Shown here piece by piece: positions 1-7,862 of a DNA stretch of 64,000 nucleotides. The first letter of the stretch is position 1, and the number at the start of each line of letters is the position of its first letter. Position numbers and translations under genes: made by a program. Origin of the DNA: Eledone cirrhosa. Its lineage: Eukaryota; Mollusca; Cephalopoda; Octopoda; Eledonidae. The notes under the pieces were generated by a model. It made no database searches and was not told where the DNA came from. It was given only the letters and a program-made list of their open reading frames with translations. The stretch lies in contig OZ024743.1 of assembly GCA_964016885.1 (NCBI GenBank), positions 172,537,176-172,601,175 of the forward strand. Reading direction: 5' to 3'.

Positions 1-1960
1 TGGGCTGTGTAATTTGTAGAATGGAAATATTATAAATATTCTCTGACCACATGTTGCTAGATGGTTACTCCGGGGTATCTGACGGACATTTGGGTTTCTG
101 ATTTGCTGTCGGTGTACCCGTGCACGTTCTGATAGTGCATTTCCAGTTTGACCGACATATAGTTCTTCACAATTCGGGCATTTAATGCAGTAAATTAGAT
201 TTCGCAGTTAATTAAATTTTTGCAGTTCATATTTGCATTTGGGAATATTTTTCCAGTTTATGTTTTCATATATTGACCGGTGTGTATGGATTGGCATGTG
301 CCACATCGACTATCATTACATTTAGATACAGTGAATGATTGGTCTTTGTTTGTTAAGGTCAAACTTTGCTTTTGTTAGTAATTGCTTCAAATTTTTCGGC
401 TGTCTTTTACTAAGAGTCAAAGATCGATCTGTGATTAAGCCTTTTAATTCATTACTTTGAGCAAGGTTTGCTTTGGCAGTGTTGAAGATATTCTGGTGAC
501 ATGGATTGTGTGTCAGTATAAATGGTATTACCAGTTCTTGGTTTCTTCTTCCTTGGGCTGTCCTAAGTTGTTGTATAGGTATTTTTATAGCCCACTGTAT
601 GCCATTTTCTATAAGTAGAGATGGGTATTTTTGTCTGAGCAAAAATTCTCTTAGTTCTGTTAGTATCTTCTACAATGGTACAAATTCTTCTGGCTAGGCA
701 GTATGGGATGTTGCGTTTTGTATGAGGTGGATGGCACGACTTAAAATTCAGATATTGATGGGTGTCTGTGAGTTTATAATATATATCCGTGGTAATGGTG
801 GTGTTGTTTTTTATTACCATTATATCTAGGAATGGTAATTTGGTACTATTCATCTCTTTTGTGAATTGGAAAGATGGGTGTAGGTTATTGAGGAGGATAT
901 TGAACTCATCCAGAGTATCTAGAGATTCTGTCCAGCTGATGAAACAGTCGTCAAGGTATCTCTTCCAAGATTTTTCAATGTACTTTCTAAAGTCAGTACT
1001 ATATTATTCCTCTATTTCTTGGTAGAGTTGTTGTTCTAAGTATCCCATTACAGAGTTTGCGTAAATGGGAGCAAACTTCGTTCCCATCGCTGTCTCTCTA
1101 ATTTGGATATAATTCTTTCCATTGAAGAAGAAAGTGTTGTTTTCCAGAATAAGTTTGACTGCGTCTAATATAAATGGCGCTGTGAATCTGGTAGGAATCA
1201 CTTCTCTATGTTTTTCCACCCAATATTTAACCGCCTTTATTCCTAAGTCATGTGTAATGTTGGTGTAAAGGCTTACCACATCAAAACTAAGTAGAAGTGA
1301 ATTCGTTTCCGTGGTTTTGGGAAGATGGGACAGGAAGTCGATATCATCCCAGATGAAACTGGGTATGTGAATACATAGTGGTTTCAAAATAATGTCAACA
1401 AAATTGCTTAGACGGTGGGTAGGGCATGTTGGACCAGCTATAATAGTTTTAAGTCGTTTGGGTGTAGTAATTTAATGTACTCACTGTTTTGTTCTTTTAC
1501 TGCCAGTTGTATTTCTTTTGACTTATGAACTTTCGGTAGGCCATACAGGTTGCTGGGTTTTGGCTCAAAATTGGCGATGTAGTCTCTTTCCTTATCAGTA
1601 AGTGAGTTATGGTATTTTGAAGCCAGGTTGTTGATCTTCTTCATGATGTTGTGGTCTATATTTGACGGTATTTCATGATAGAATGTTGTGTCTTTCAGTT
1701 GTTCCTCAACCAAATCTTTGTAGTATTCAGCATCCATTATAACAACTGCACCCCCTTTATCTGCTTGTTTAATTATTATTGGTTTATCATTTTGTATGCG
1801 TTTAAGTGCAGACATTTCTGATTTGTTAATGTTTGACCTGACATTAGTATTAGGTCTAAGAGGAAATTTAGACAGGATGTCAATGTATTGGTCGAGATAG
1901 ATATTTCTTCCTTTTGGCGGAGTGAAATTTGATTTATTCTTTACTAGTGAAATTTGTATG
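1..1960 (-). pseudogene. PLE reverse transcriptase with GIY-YIG endonuclease, frameshifted
   Basis: The encoded protein would copy its RNA at a nick made by its own GIY-YIG nuclease. Visible landmarks on the minus strand are QADKGGAVVIMD (near 1750-1790), which is typical of PLE N-termini; motif A with SFDVVSLYTNI (near 1270); motif B with TAMGTKFAP (near 1075); and motif C YLDD (near 950). A downstream piece reads KLPFLDIMV. Near 95-200 the frame reads LIYCIKCPNCEELYVGQTG followed by SERARVHRQQ, matching the GIY-YIG core of PLEs with a CxxC just before it. The pieces fall in different frames, so at least two frameshifts are present. Family assignment is firm; subfamily is not. Confidence 0.82.
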
Positions 1961-1964
1961 TTTT
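1..1964 (-). mobile_element. Penelope-like element P1, 3' part, decayed
   Basis: This is the body of a Penelope-like retroelement read on the minus strand. The 5' side stops near 1964, where a foldback repeat begins, and the 3' end lies beyond the window edge. The coding order is that of a PLE: an N-terminal DKGG segment (about 1438-1960), RT motifs A, B and C (about 950-1387), an RT thumb region (about 320-850), then a GIY-YIG-type endonuclease (about 1-200). Frameshifts separate the pieces, so it cannot encode a full protein. The GIY-YIG domain type separates it from LINEs, which use other nucleases. It differs clearly from the second PLE at 47218-51376. Confidence 0.85.
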
Positions 1965-1977
1965 GAAACAGCGAGCA

Positions 1978-2210
1978 AGTTTGAAATTAGAAAATAGAAG
2001 CTTTCACCGTATTTTTTTACTAAAGAAATTTTAGCCTGATAGTGGGGTTTAGAACCAAAGGTGTGGGTTCGACTCCCATGTACGTCAATACTCATCTTTT
2101 TCCCATTTCTCTGAGGGTTCTAAATCCCACTATCAGGCTAAAATTTCTTTAGTCAAAAAATACGGTGAAAGCTTCTATTTTCTAATTTCAAACTTGCTCG
2201 CTGTTTCAAA
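1978..2210. repeat. Foldback element, tRNA-like core, copy 1 (core partly deleted)
   Basis: The left arm (about 1980-2052) and right arm (about 2115-2206) are inverted copies of each other. Both contain TAGCCTGATAGTGGG or its complement, the AAATTTCTTTAGT block and the ACGGTGAAAGCTTCTATT block. Between them lies the 3' half of a tRNA-like sequence with a perfect B box, GGTTCGACTCC. The 5' half of the tRNA-like part (A box) is missing here but present in copy 2 just downstream. It resembles a MITE carrying a pol III promoter. Confidence 0.7.
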
Positions 2211-2254
2211 CCATACTTACTTGTCATCATACTTGCTAAGAATGTAGCTTCTAA

Positions 2255-2443
2255 TTTGAATGGAAGGAGATGGGTGATGTGTTGGTGTAGTGGTAGCACA
2301 GTGGTCTGGATAACCAAAGATGTGGGTTCGACTCCCATGTACGTCAATACTCATCTTTTTCCATTTCTCTGAGGGTTCTAAACCCCACTATCAGGCTAAA
2401 ATTTCTTTAGTAAAAAAAATACGGTGAAAGCTTCTATTTTCTA
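2255..2443 (+). repeat. Foldback element, tRNA-like core, copy 2 (left arm missing)
   Basis: This copy keeps the complete tRNA-like core and the right arm but lacks the left arm. Its right arm (2376-2443) matches the right arm of copy 1 almost base for base, ending in the same ACGGTGAAAGCTTCTATT block. The two copies are direct neighbours, which suggests a partial tandem duplication with reciprocal losses. Confidence 0.65.
2275..2346 (+). tRNA. tRNA-like cloverleaf (SINE/MITE core, not a functional tRNA gene)
   Basis: The 72-nt segment folds by eye like a tRNA. The acceptor is TGATGTG paired with TACGTCA (7 pairs with wobbles). The A-box-like segment is TGGTGTAGTGG. The anticodon-like stem TGGT/ACCA closes a loop CTGGATA, placing GGA at the anticodon position. 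The T arm is GTGGG-TTCGACT-CCCAT, with a perfect B box at 2325-2335. It sits inside a repeated foldback element whose second copy at 62843-62916 preserves the acceptor pairs. I read it as a mobile-element promoter rather than a working tRNA. Confidence 0.55.
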
Positions 2444-2475
2444 ATATATATATATTCCGTATAACCATGACTAGT

Positions 2476-2516
2476 CCGAGCTGAAGATCCGCATAAAGTG
2501 AAACAATTTTTCTCGG
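2476..2516 (+). ncRNA. Hammerhead-ribozyme-like motif
   Basis: Stem I is CCGAG (2476-2480) paired with CTCGG (2512-2516). The core CTGAAGA (2481-2487) fits CUGANGA, and GAAA is at 2500-2503. Stem II (2488-2499) and stem III are poorly paired, so it is probably an inactive relic. Confidence 0.4.
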
Positions 2517-2751
2517 TATGGTGAACTAACTGTTGTGTTACTACCAAACTCGTCCCATGGACTGAGTGCTCTACCACTACGGATATTACCTTCCAGTGTT
2601 CTACCGCTATATATATATATTATACTTACGGTAAACATTGATGCAATTCAATTCCAGCATTCTAAGTACTTTTCCATATAGGAATGTCTGAGTATATTTA
2701 GTATAAGAAAATGCGAAGAAGTTTCATATGTGAAAGTCCTTTATTGATAAG

Positions 2752-2826
2752 GCTATGATACATATTTCAATGACGTCAGTGGCCACACGATTCAGCCTAA
2801 CCAGTGCCATGATCTCATCAGATAGC
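2752..2826 (-). ncRNA. Hammerhead ribozyme candidate, intact core
   Basis: On the minus strand, stem I pairs GCTAT (2826-2822) with ATAGC (2756-2752), five perfect pairs. The core CTGATGA (2821-2815) is a perfect match. GAAA lies at 2768-2765. Stem III is ATA-TG-TAT, and the cleavage-position base is C at 2757. Stem II is long and imperfect. The catalytic bases are all present, so activity is plausible. Confidence 0.6.
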
Positions 2827-2951
2827 TTCTTACATGATAAGGTTACGTTCTCGAGGCAATCCAAATTAAAACGACAAGGGAACGGAGAAAGATGATGTTC
2901 TTGAAGCCTTCGCGCGTTCCCTTGTGAGTCGAGAATCTTGTTATGCAAGAA

Positions 2952-3025
2952 GCTGTCTGATGAGATCATGGCACTGGTTAGGTGGAATGGCGTGGCCACT
3001 GTCGTCATCAAAAGTGTATCACTGC
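2952..3025 (+). ncRNA. Hammerhead-like motif, mutated core (right arm copy)
   Basis: This is the inverted partner of the motif at 2752-2826. CTGATGA is at 2957-2963, and stem I pairs GCTGT with ACTGC except for one mismatch. The conserved GAAA reads AAAA here, a change expected to abolish cleavage. Confidence 0.5.
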
Positions 3026-3072
3026 CTTATCAATAATGGACTTTAACATCTTTAATACCTTGCATTTTCTTA

Positions 3073-3087
3073 TTCTCTCTCGCTGTA

Positions 3088-3150
<63 letters not shown>
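3073..3150. repeat. (TC)n followed by (TA)n microsatellite
   Basis: A TCTC run passes directly into a TATA run. It begins just after the hammerhead palindrome. Confidence 0.95.
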
Positions 3151-3153
<3 letters not shown>

Positions 3154-4304
3154 AGGCCGTACAAAGTGCAAAATGACGAACCACAGATCCGGAAATAGTG
3201 CAGTCTTTTTAGTAAAAACTTTCCTCTGAGAATTCTGAATGATCTATTAAACTTCAAATGTAATAATATCCGCTGGGTGTAGTCTGCAAAATAGACGTTA
3301 AAATGCTGAAGTGTCGTTATTAACAATAAATTCTCTAGGTATATTGAAATGCTGTATATTATTAAAATTATTACACTTTTATCAAAGAATTTTATCAAGT
3401 AATTAATCAAAAAGTTTCTATCAATAACTTTATATCAGATGGAATTTTTAAAAAAATGTTAAACTCTCTAAAGAAACTTATTTATACATATTCCAAAATA
3501 TGAGTGGATAAAAGGTATTCCTTTTATCCACTAAATCACCTAAACGCTAAAAGAAAAAGATTTTAATTAATTAATAATTTAATAAATTATGTAAAACCTG
3601 AAGGTATACTCCTGGAGAAACCAAGCTAGAGGTAATGGCTAATGTAATGATTAAATACTGATAAAAATAATAATAATAATAAGGATAAAAAATAAATATG
3701 ACATCAGATCAGGTGGGCTTATTCAAGATGATAATCTAAATATAATAGAATAAAATAAAATGAACTAACTAGATGGCTAAATGTAATGGGGTGGTTATAA
3801 TAGATTGTAATCAAAGTGGAAGTGTATAGGGATGATATAAGCATATAATGATATTAACATTACTAAAAAAAAATACATATACATATAAGTCTACATAGGT
3901 ATAGGTATAAATTAGTTACTAAGTTTAAAATAGTGAAAACAGTGATGATTGATATGTTTACAAGTGGAGAAAATCTCAGATTTCCTATTTAATAAATTTA
4001 ATTTGGAGAAGATGGGATTCAAGAAGGCAAATGTTGCAGAATTTATTGGGGGTTTATACGAAGCAGCTTTTGCGGTCACATTCCAGGTTAGGGTGTAAGC
4101 TGGATAATTTATAACAGCTTGTTTTTAAGTCTTTTAATGCTCCTTGTTGCTGATACTTAATCATATTTATATGATCATGCTTTTCATGTACTTCTTGCTT
4201 TCCTCTCTTATATCAATGTTAATATCTATTATTTTTGCTTTTTCCCATATGCGGGATCCCCAGAATGTTCTTACACAAAGTTATCTGTTCTAACTTTTGA
4301 TTTA
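3151..4304. other. AT-rich stretch without recognisable gene
   Basis: No frame here shows a recognisable protein. A short (AATAAT) run lies at about 3664-3683. The 3' part (about 4000-4304) leads into a hammerhead-like motif and may be terminal sequence of a PLE, but I cannot show that. Confidence 0.5.
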
Positions 4305-4351
4305 TACTCCGGTGAATCCGGCCTTGTGCTTGGATGAAACGATCGTTAGTA
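4305..4351 (+). ncRNA. Hammerhead-ribozyme-like motif
   Basis: Stem I is TACT (4305-4308) paired with AGTA (4348-4351). The core reads CCGGTGA, two substitutions from CTGANGA. Stem II is ATCC (4316-4319) with GGAT (4332-4335). GAAA is at 4336-4339. Stem III is the self-complementary ACGATCGT (4339-4346), and position 17 is T. The layout is complete, but the core substitutions imply loss of activity. Confidence 0.5.
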
Positions 4352-4399
4352 ATTAAACGCTCTTTGATTGTTATTTATAACGTATTTATAAAGTATATA

Positions 4400-5219
4400 T
4401 ATATATCTATCTATCTAAGGCGGGTAAAATTCCCGAGATCCATGGACGAGTTCTCTCCAGTGGTCTCTGTCCTTCATTATCGCTGCCATGTCCTGCGTCT
4501 CCAACAGACCAGTGTCTGTCCTTAGGGCATCAACATACGTTAACCTTGGTCTTCCTCTTCTAGTGTGTCCATGTAGGGGCTCCCAAAGGAGTACTGAGTG
4601 CAATGTCAACTCTGGATGTCGGTGAGCATGTCCAGCCAACCTCAGTCTCCTCTGTGTCACTTTTGAGCTGACTTTTGGGATGCTCCCATACAGCTCTGAG
4701 TTTTTCATCCTCAGTGTATACTGATTAATGTTCAGAGCCATCCTCAGCATTCTCGTGTAGCACCCATCCACCATCTGAGTGAGTTTCTTGGTCAGTGTCC
4801 AAGTCTCAGACCCATACAGCAGCACAGACTCCACTACAGCAATGAAGAGGCGGATTTTCAGGTCTCTACGAAGGTCCGACTTCCACACCGATCTCAAGCT
4901 GTGGCACGCCGCCCAGGCCTTGCTCTTCCTCTCAACCACATCATCTTCCGTATTCCCAATCTTTGCTCCCAAATACAGGAAGTCCTCAACCAATTCCAGC
5001 GGCTTCCCGCCTACATTAGTGATCCCCTCTGGCTTCTCAACATTCTCTACCAGATATTTTGTTTTAGTCTCATTCATTCTCAGCCCCACACTCATCGACA
5101 CAGTCTCAACCTCCCGCATCAAATCCTCTGCCTCCTTCACTGTATTTGTCACTAAAACTATGTCGTCGGCAAATTCAGCATCCGATACCTTTTTCGCCCT
5201 AACTCTCCTGCTCTGAGCC

Positions 5220-5221
<2 letters not shown>
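4400..5221 (-). mobile_element. 5'-truncated RTE-like LINE
   Basis: This is the 3' part of a non-LTR retrotransposon read on the minus strand. It begins in the middle of the RT, next to a (TA)n tract (5222-5256), and ends in a TAGATAGA microsatellite tail (4403-4417). The stop codon TAG (4415-4417) lies inside that tail, so there is almost no 3' UTR. Short 3' UTRs with simple-repeat tails are typical of RTE-type elements. Confidence 0.7.
4415..5221 (-). pseudogene. RTE-like reverse transcriptase, C-terminal fragment
   Basis: About 269 codons stay open in one frame. The fragment starts just before motif C, which reads FADDIVLV. It continues through the thumb with LVENVEKPEGI and LEDFLYLG-like text, LLYGSETWTL, then MLRMALNI and RRLRLAGHAHRHP. 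It ends with a GRPRLTYVDALRTDTGL and MKDRDHWRELV tail, the usual C-terminus of RTE/Jockey-like LINE proteins. The endonuclease and motifs A and B are missing through 5' truncation, so the fragment cannot work alone. An upstream in-frame extension through the (TA)n tract encodes an Ile-Tyr run and is not real protein. Confidence 0.78.

Positions 5222-5256
<35 letters not shown>
5222..5256. repeat. (TA)n microsatellite
   Basis: This pure TA run separates the truncated LINE from a mariner derivative and provides the TA target of the latter. Confidence 0.95.
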
Positions 5257-5257
<1 letters not shown>

Positions 5258-5649
5258 GAGGGTAATCCTAAAAGTAAGGTCTCCAAAGCGATGGGCACGC
5301 AGAGAAACTGTTCGTACGGCTGTTGGCAACACTGTTGGGATTGGTGCTTCCTTCACTCCCAAACAAGCATACGCGCACTTCACTGGGATGCTCAATCTTG
5401 GCTTGGTAGCCGTTGAGAAAAGAGCTCCCGTTGAACGCTACCGCCAAGTGCGAATTTCGCGCAGTTATTATATAGAGGGCAGTCCCAAAAATAAGGTCGC
5501 CTTCCGAGGAAAACATGTGTAAAAATCGGCGGATCACTCTGGATGCTCTCTGCATTTTGGTTCCTGAGGTTTCCCGAAGGACCATCCACAGGATTTTAAC
5601 GGATAAGTTGCAATATCGGAAGGAGACCTTACTTTTGGGATTGCCCTCG
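5257..5649 (+). mobile_element. Non-autonomous mariner-like element M1 (393 bp)
   Basis: Terminal inverted repeats of about 28 bp are visible. The left end (5257-5284) begins CGAGGGTAATCCTAAAAGTA and the right end (5622-5649) is its complement, differing at only about two positions. TA lies on both sides (5255-5256 and 5650-5651), the mariner target duplication. Inside, 5513-5640 encodes a transposase relic reading RRITLDALCILVPEVSRR and IHRILTDKLQY, a mariner helix-turn-helix stretch. A second TIR-like sequence occurs internally at about 5474-5502, so the element looks like a mosaic of two deleted copies. The DDD catalytic region is absent. Confidence 0.8.
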
Positions 5650-6139
5650 TATGAATGGAATTTATTCCTTTGTTCACACTTTGAATTCGCCCGCCAAAAA
5701 CCAGGGGTTACTGCCCTTTGGGGAAAAGGCACGTGATCGGCAGTGGTTTACCGCTACGATTCACACCGGTTCGGGGCACAGAACGGAAGCCTGTTGATAA
5801 AGTTAGTCCACAGTTCGGTTATCGAATACCAAAAACTTGCATACTGCGCAAGTGAAATTGTTGATTTCGAATTCATAGAAACCTATCGGAGATATTGTTT
5901 AATATCGATCGAGATGCTCCAGGTTTGTGAATACCTGATTGGTTTTTTCGTTGCTTTGGTTTCATGTGGCTGGGTCACCTGTCGCAGTTTTCAATTTGTC
6001 AAGCTATATAACGTATGTTATTACTCTAAGGTGACACAACTTATCAAGTGATTTGCTGCACATTCCTAATTATGTATCGTTAGCTTCGCCACAGCCAAAA
6101 CTTCGATTTTGCTAAACTTCCATTTGTGTGTATATATAT
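5650..6139. other. Unassigned sequence after the mariner copy
   Basis: A 102-codon open frame (5743-6051) shows no family that I recognise, and I do not consider it a gene. No other signal is visible. Confidence 0.4.
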
Positions 6140-6310
6140 AGCAGAAGAATGAAGAATAGCATGGTCGACTGTACAATAGAGTTTATTTACAGTATTAACA
6201 ATTGTTTCTTTAATCAGGTGAGTCTAAAAGCTGCTGATCGTTAGAAATTACGTCATTCGACCTTAATTACAGTCGGTACCCGACCAAATCGTCGGAATAC
6301 TGGTGCGTAT
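6140..6310. repeat. Diverged relative of the P2 terminal repeat
   Basis: The stretch holds AGCATGGTCGACTGTACAA, TTACAGTATTAACAATTGTT and a CTGCTGATCGTTAG block. Their order and spacing follow the terminal repeat of the PLE at 47218-51376 (AACATGGTCAACAGTACAA, TTACAGTCTAACAATTGTT). It is probably a solo terminal fragment of a related PLE. Confidence 0.5.
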
Positions 6311-6352
6311 ATAACACGGGGCACTGGTATTTATAGATACATGGAAGAATAA

Positions 6353-7388
6353 CAGATAGAATATATCTCCCTAGGAAAGAAGGAGGACGTGGGTTAATCC
6401 AGTTAGATATTGCGTTGAAAACTGCAACAATTGGGAATCACATGATTGGATGATCAAACTCGCTTTGAAACACGAAAGCATCAAAAGATCATACTCCATT
6501 ACAAAAGATGCACAAAGATACAGTAATGGACTACAAATTTCAGAAGTCCCATTTACTGCTGAAATAGAAAACACAGATAAAGCAAAGCAGGTAAAAGTAA
6601 CTGCAAAGAAAGAACTGCTACAGAAACTGGCTAAGAAATGGCAAGAAAAGCCTCTGTATGGAAAATACCCAGAAAGAGCTAACAATCCTGATATTGACAA
6701 AACTTTAACCCATCAGTGGTTGGCATCCTCTGGACTGAAATCGGAGACTGAAGGGCTGATTATATCAGCAGAAGATCAGTGTCTGCCAACAAAAAATTAT
6801 CAAGCCAACATAATAAAAAGATGGATGCAACCCATTATGCCGTGTATGTAAAAAAAACAACCAGAGACCATTGATCATATAATTTCAATGTGCAGTCCTA
6901 TAGTTCCAACCGAATACCTAAACAGGCATGACAGAGCTGCACAATATATACATTGGATAATGTGTAAGCATTTTGACCTGCCCCATCAAAAGAATTGGTG
7001 GGAGCATCAACCACCTCCCATACTTGAAAAAGATCACATCTCAATCTTGTGGAACTTTAGCATCCAAACAGACCGAAAATTAGATGCAAATAAACCTGAT
7101 ATAATACTGAAGGACTTTAAAAAGAGGGTATGCCTGCTAATTGATATAGACAAGAATGTATCTATAAAAACATTTGAAAAGTTGAGCAAGTATAAGGACC
7201 TGGAGATAGAAATTGGAAAAATGTGGAAATTGAGAACTAAAATAATACCAGTGGTTGTAGGCGCTCTGGGAATGATACCTAAGGGGTCTAATGATTACTT
7301 ATCGCAAATCCCAGGAAACCCGCGTATAGGAGAAATACAAAAGATAGTACTAATGGGAACTGCCCATATATTAAGGAAGATTCTGTGA
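6353..7388 (+). pseudogene. Family B RT C-terminus with zinc knuckle and endonuclease, broken
   Basis: Two frames, 6450-6851 and 6888-7388, together cover the C-terminal third of the family B protein. The zinc-knuckle region is broken near 6820-6880 by small insertions (AAAAAGATGG and an extra A in the run before CAACCAG). The endonuclease part keeps KPDIILKD but has lost the MSVP codons after LLIDI (near 7141-7147), so the second conserved endonuclease block is damaged. It ends in GTAHILRKIL with a TGA where the full element has TCA AT, removing the last two residues. Confidence 0.82.
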
Positions 7389-7534
7389 ATATAAGTACAT
7401 CACAAGTCTAAACACCTAAAGATGCATGTGTGTGTATGTATGTTCTTTCTTGAACATGGCGGACCTTGTTGTCTCTTGAGGTCATTGGTTGTGACTTGGT
7501 GATAACTCGTATGAACATAAAGCAAGATAAATGC

Positions 7535-7538
<4 letters not shown>
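6353..7538 (+). mobile_element. Family B retrotransposon copy B0, 5'-truncated
   Basis: From 6353 onward the sequence matches the last third of the intact family B element at 41088-45981. It ends in the family's 3' UTR (AAGCAAGATAAATGCAACT) and runs into (TAA)n. A 21-bp segment present in other copies (ATTATCTACATATCTAAGGG region) is deleted near 6434. The 5' junction is not in a TAA tract but in unrelated sequence. Confidence 0.88.
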
Positions 7539-7565
<27 letters not shown>

Positions 7566-7569
7566 AATA
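7539..7569 (+). repeat. (TAA)n between B0 and C1
   Basis: The tract reads TAA on the plus strand. It is the 3' tail of B0 and at the same time the 3' tail of C1 read on the other strand, so the two elements lie tail to tail. Confidence 0.95.
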
Positions 7570-7862
7570 ATGATTTCTTTATTGGCCACAAGGGCTGACA
7601 TCAAGAAAAACATTACAGACGGCACAGGACGGTACAGGACGGTTCGATGTGGGTTTTGTGCGTGTAAAGATTTTTATTATTTATATAAAAAAGAAAGAAA
7701 TAGACATACAAACATATATATATATATATAAACAATAAAAATGAAAATTCAAACAATAGGGGGAAACCTCCGAGGGTTACTCGTGGCGAAAACCACACAA
7801 AAGACCACGGCCACCCTGACCACCTAGGCTAGTGCCCTCTCTCAATCTTTAAATTTCTCAAA

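Larger units (their letters stand above)
2741..3043. repeat. Imperfect palindrome with a hammerhead-like motif in each arm
   Basis: The left arm (about 2741-2850) and right arm (about 2936-3043) are inverted copies sharing CCAGTGCCATGATCTCATCA and its complement, the TTATTGATAAGG end block and TGGCCAC. The centre (2851-2935) has further short inverted segments (ACAAGGGAACG and CGTTCCCTTGT). No transposase frame is present. The structure suggests an inverted dimer of a hammerhead-bearing terminal repeat from a PLE or retrozyme-like element. Confidence 0.7.

Noticed and set aside
2275..2346. A functional tRNA-Ser gene
   Set aside because: The core is embedded in a repeated foldback element, has a weak anticodon stem and no long variable arm, so it is a repeat promoter instead.
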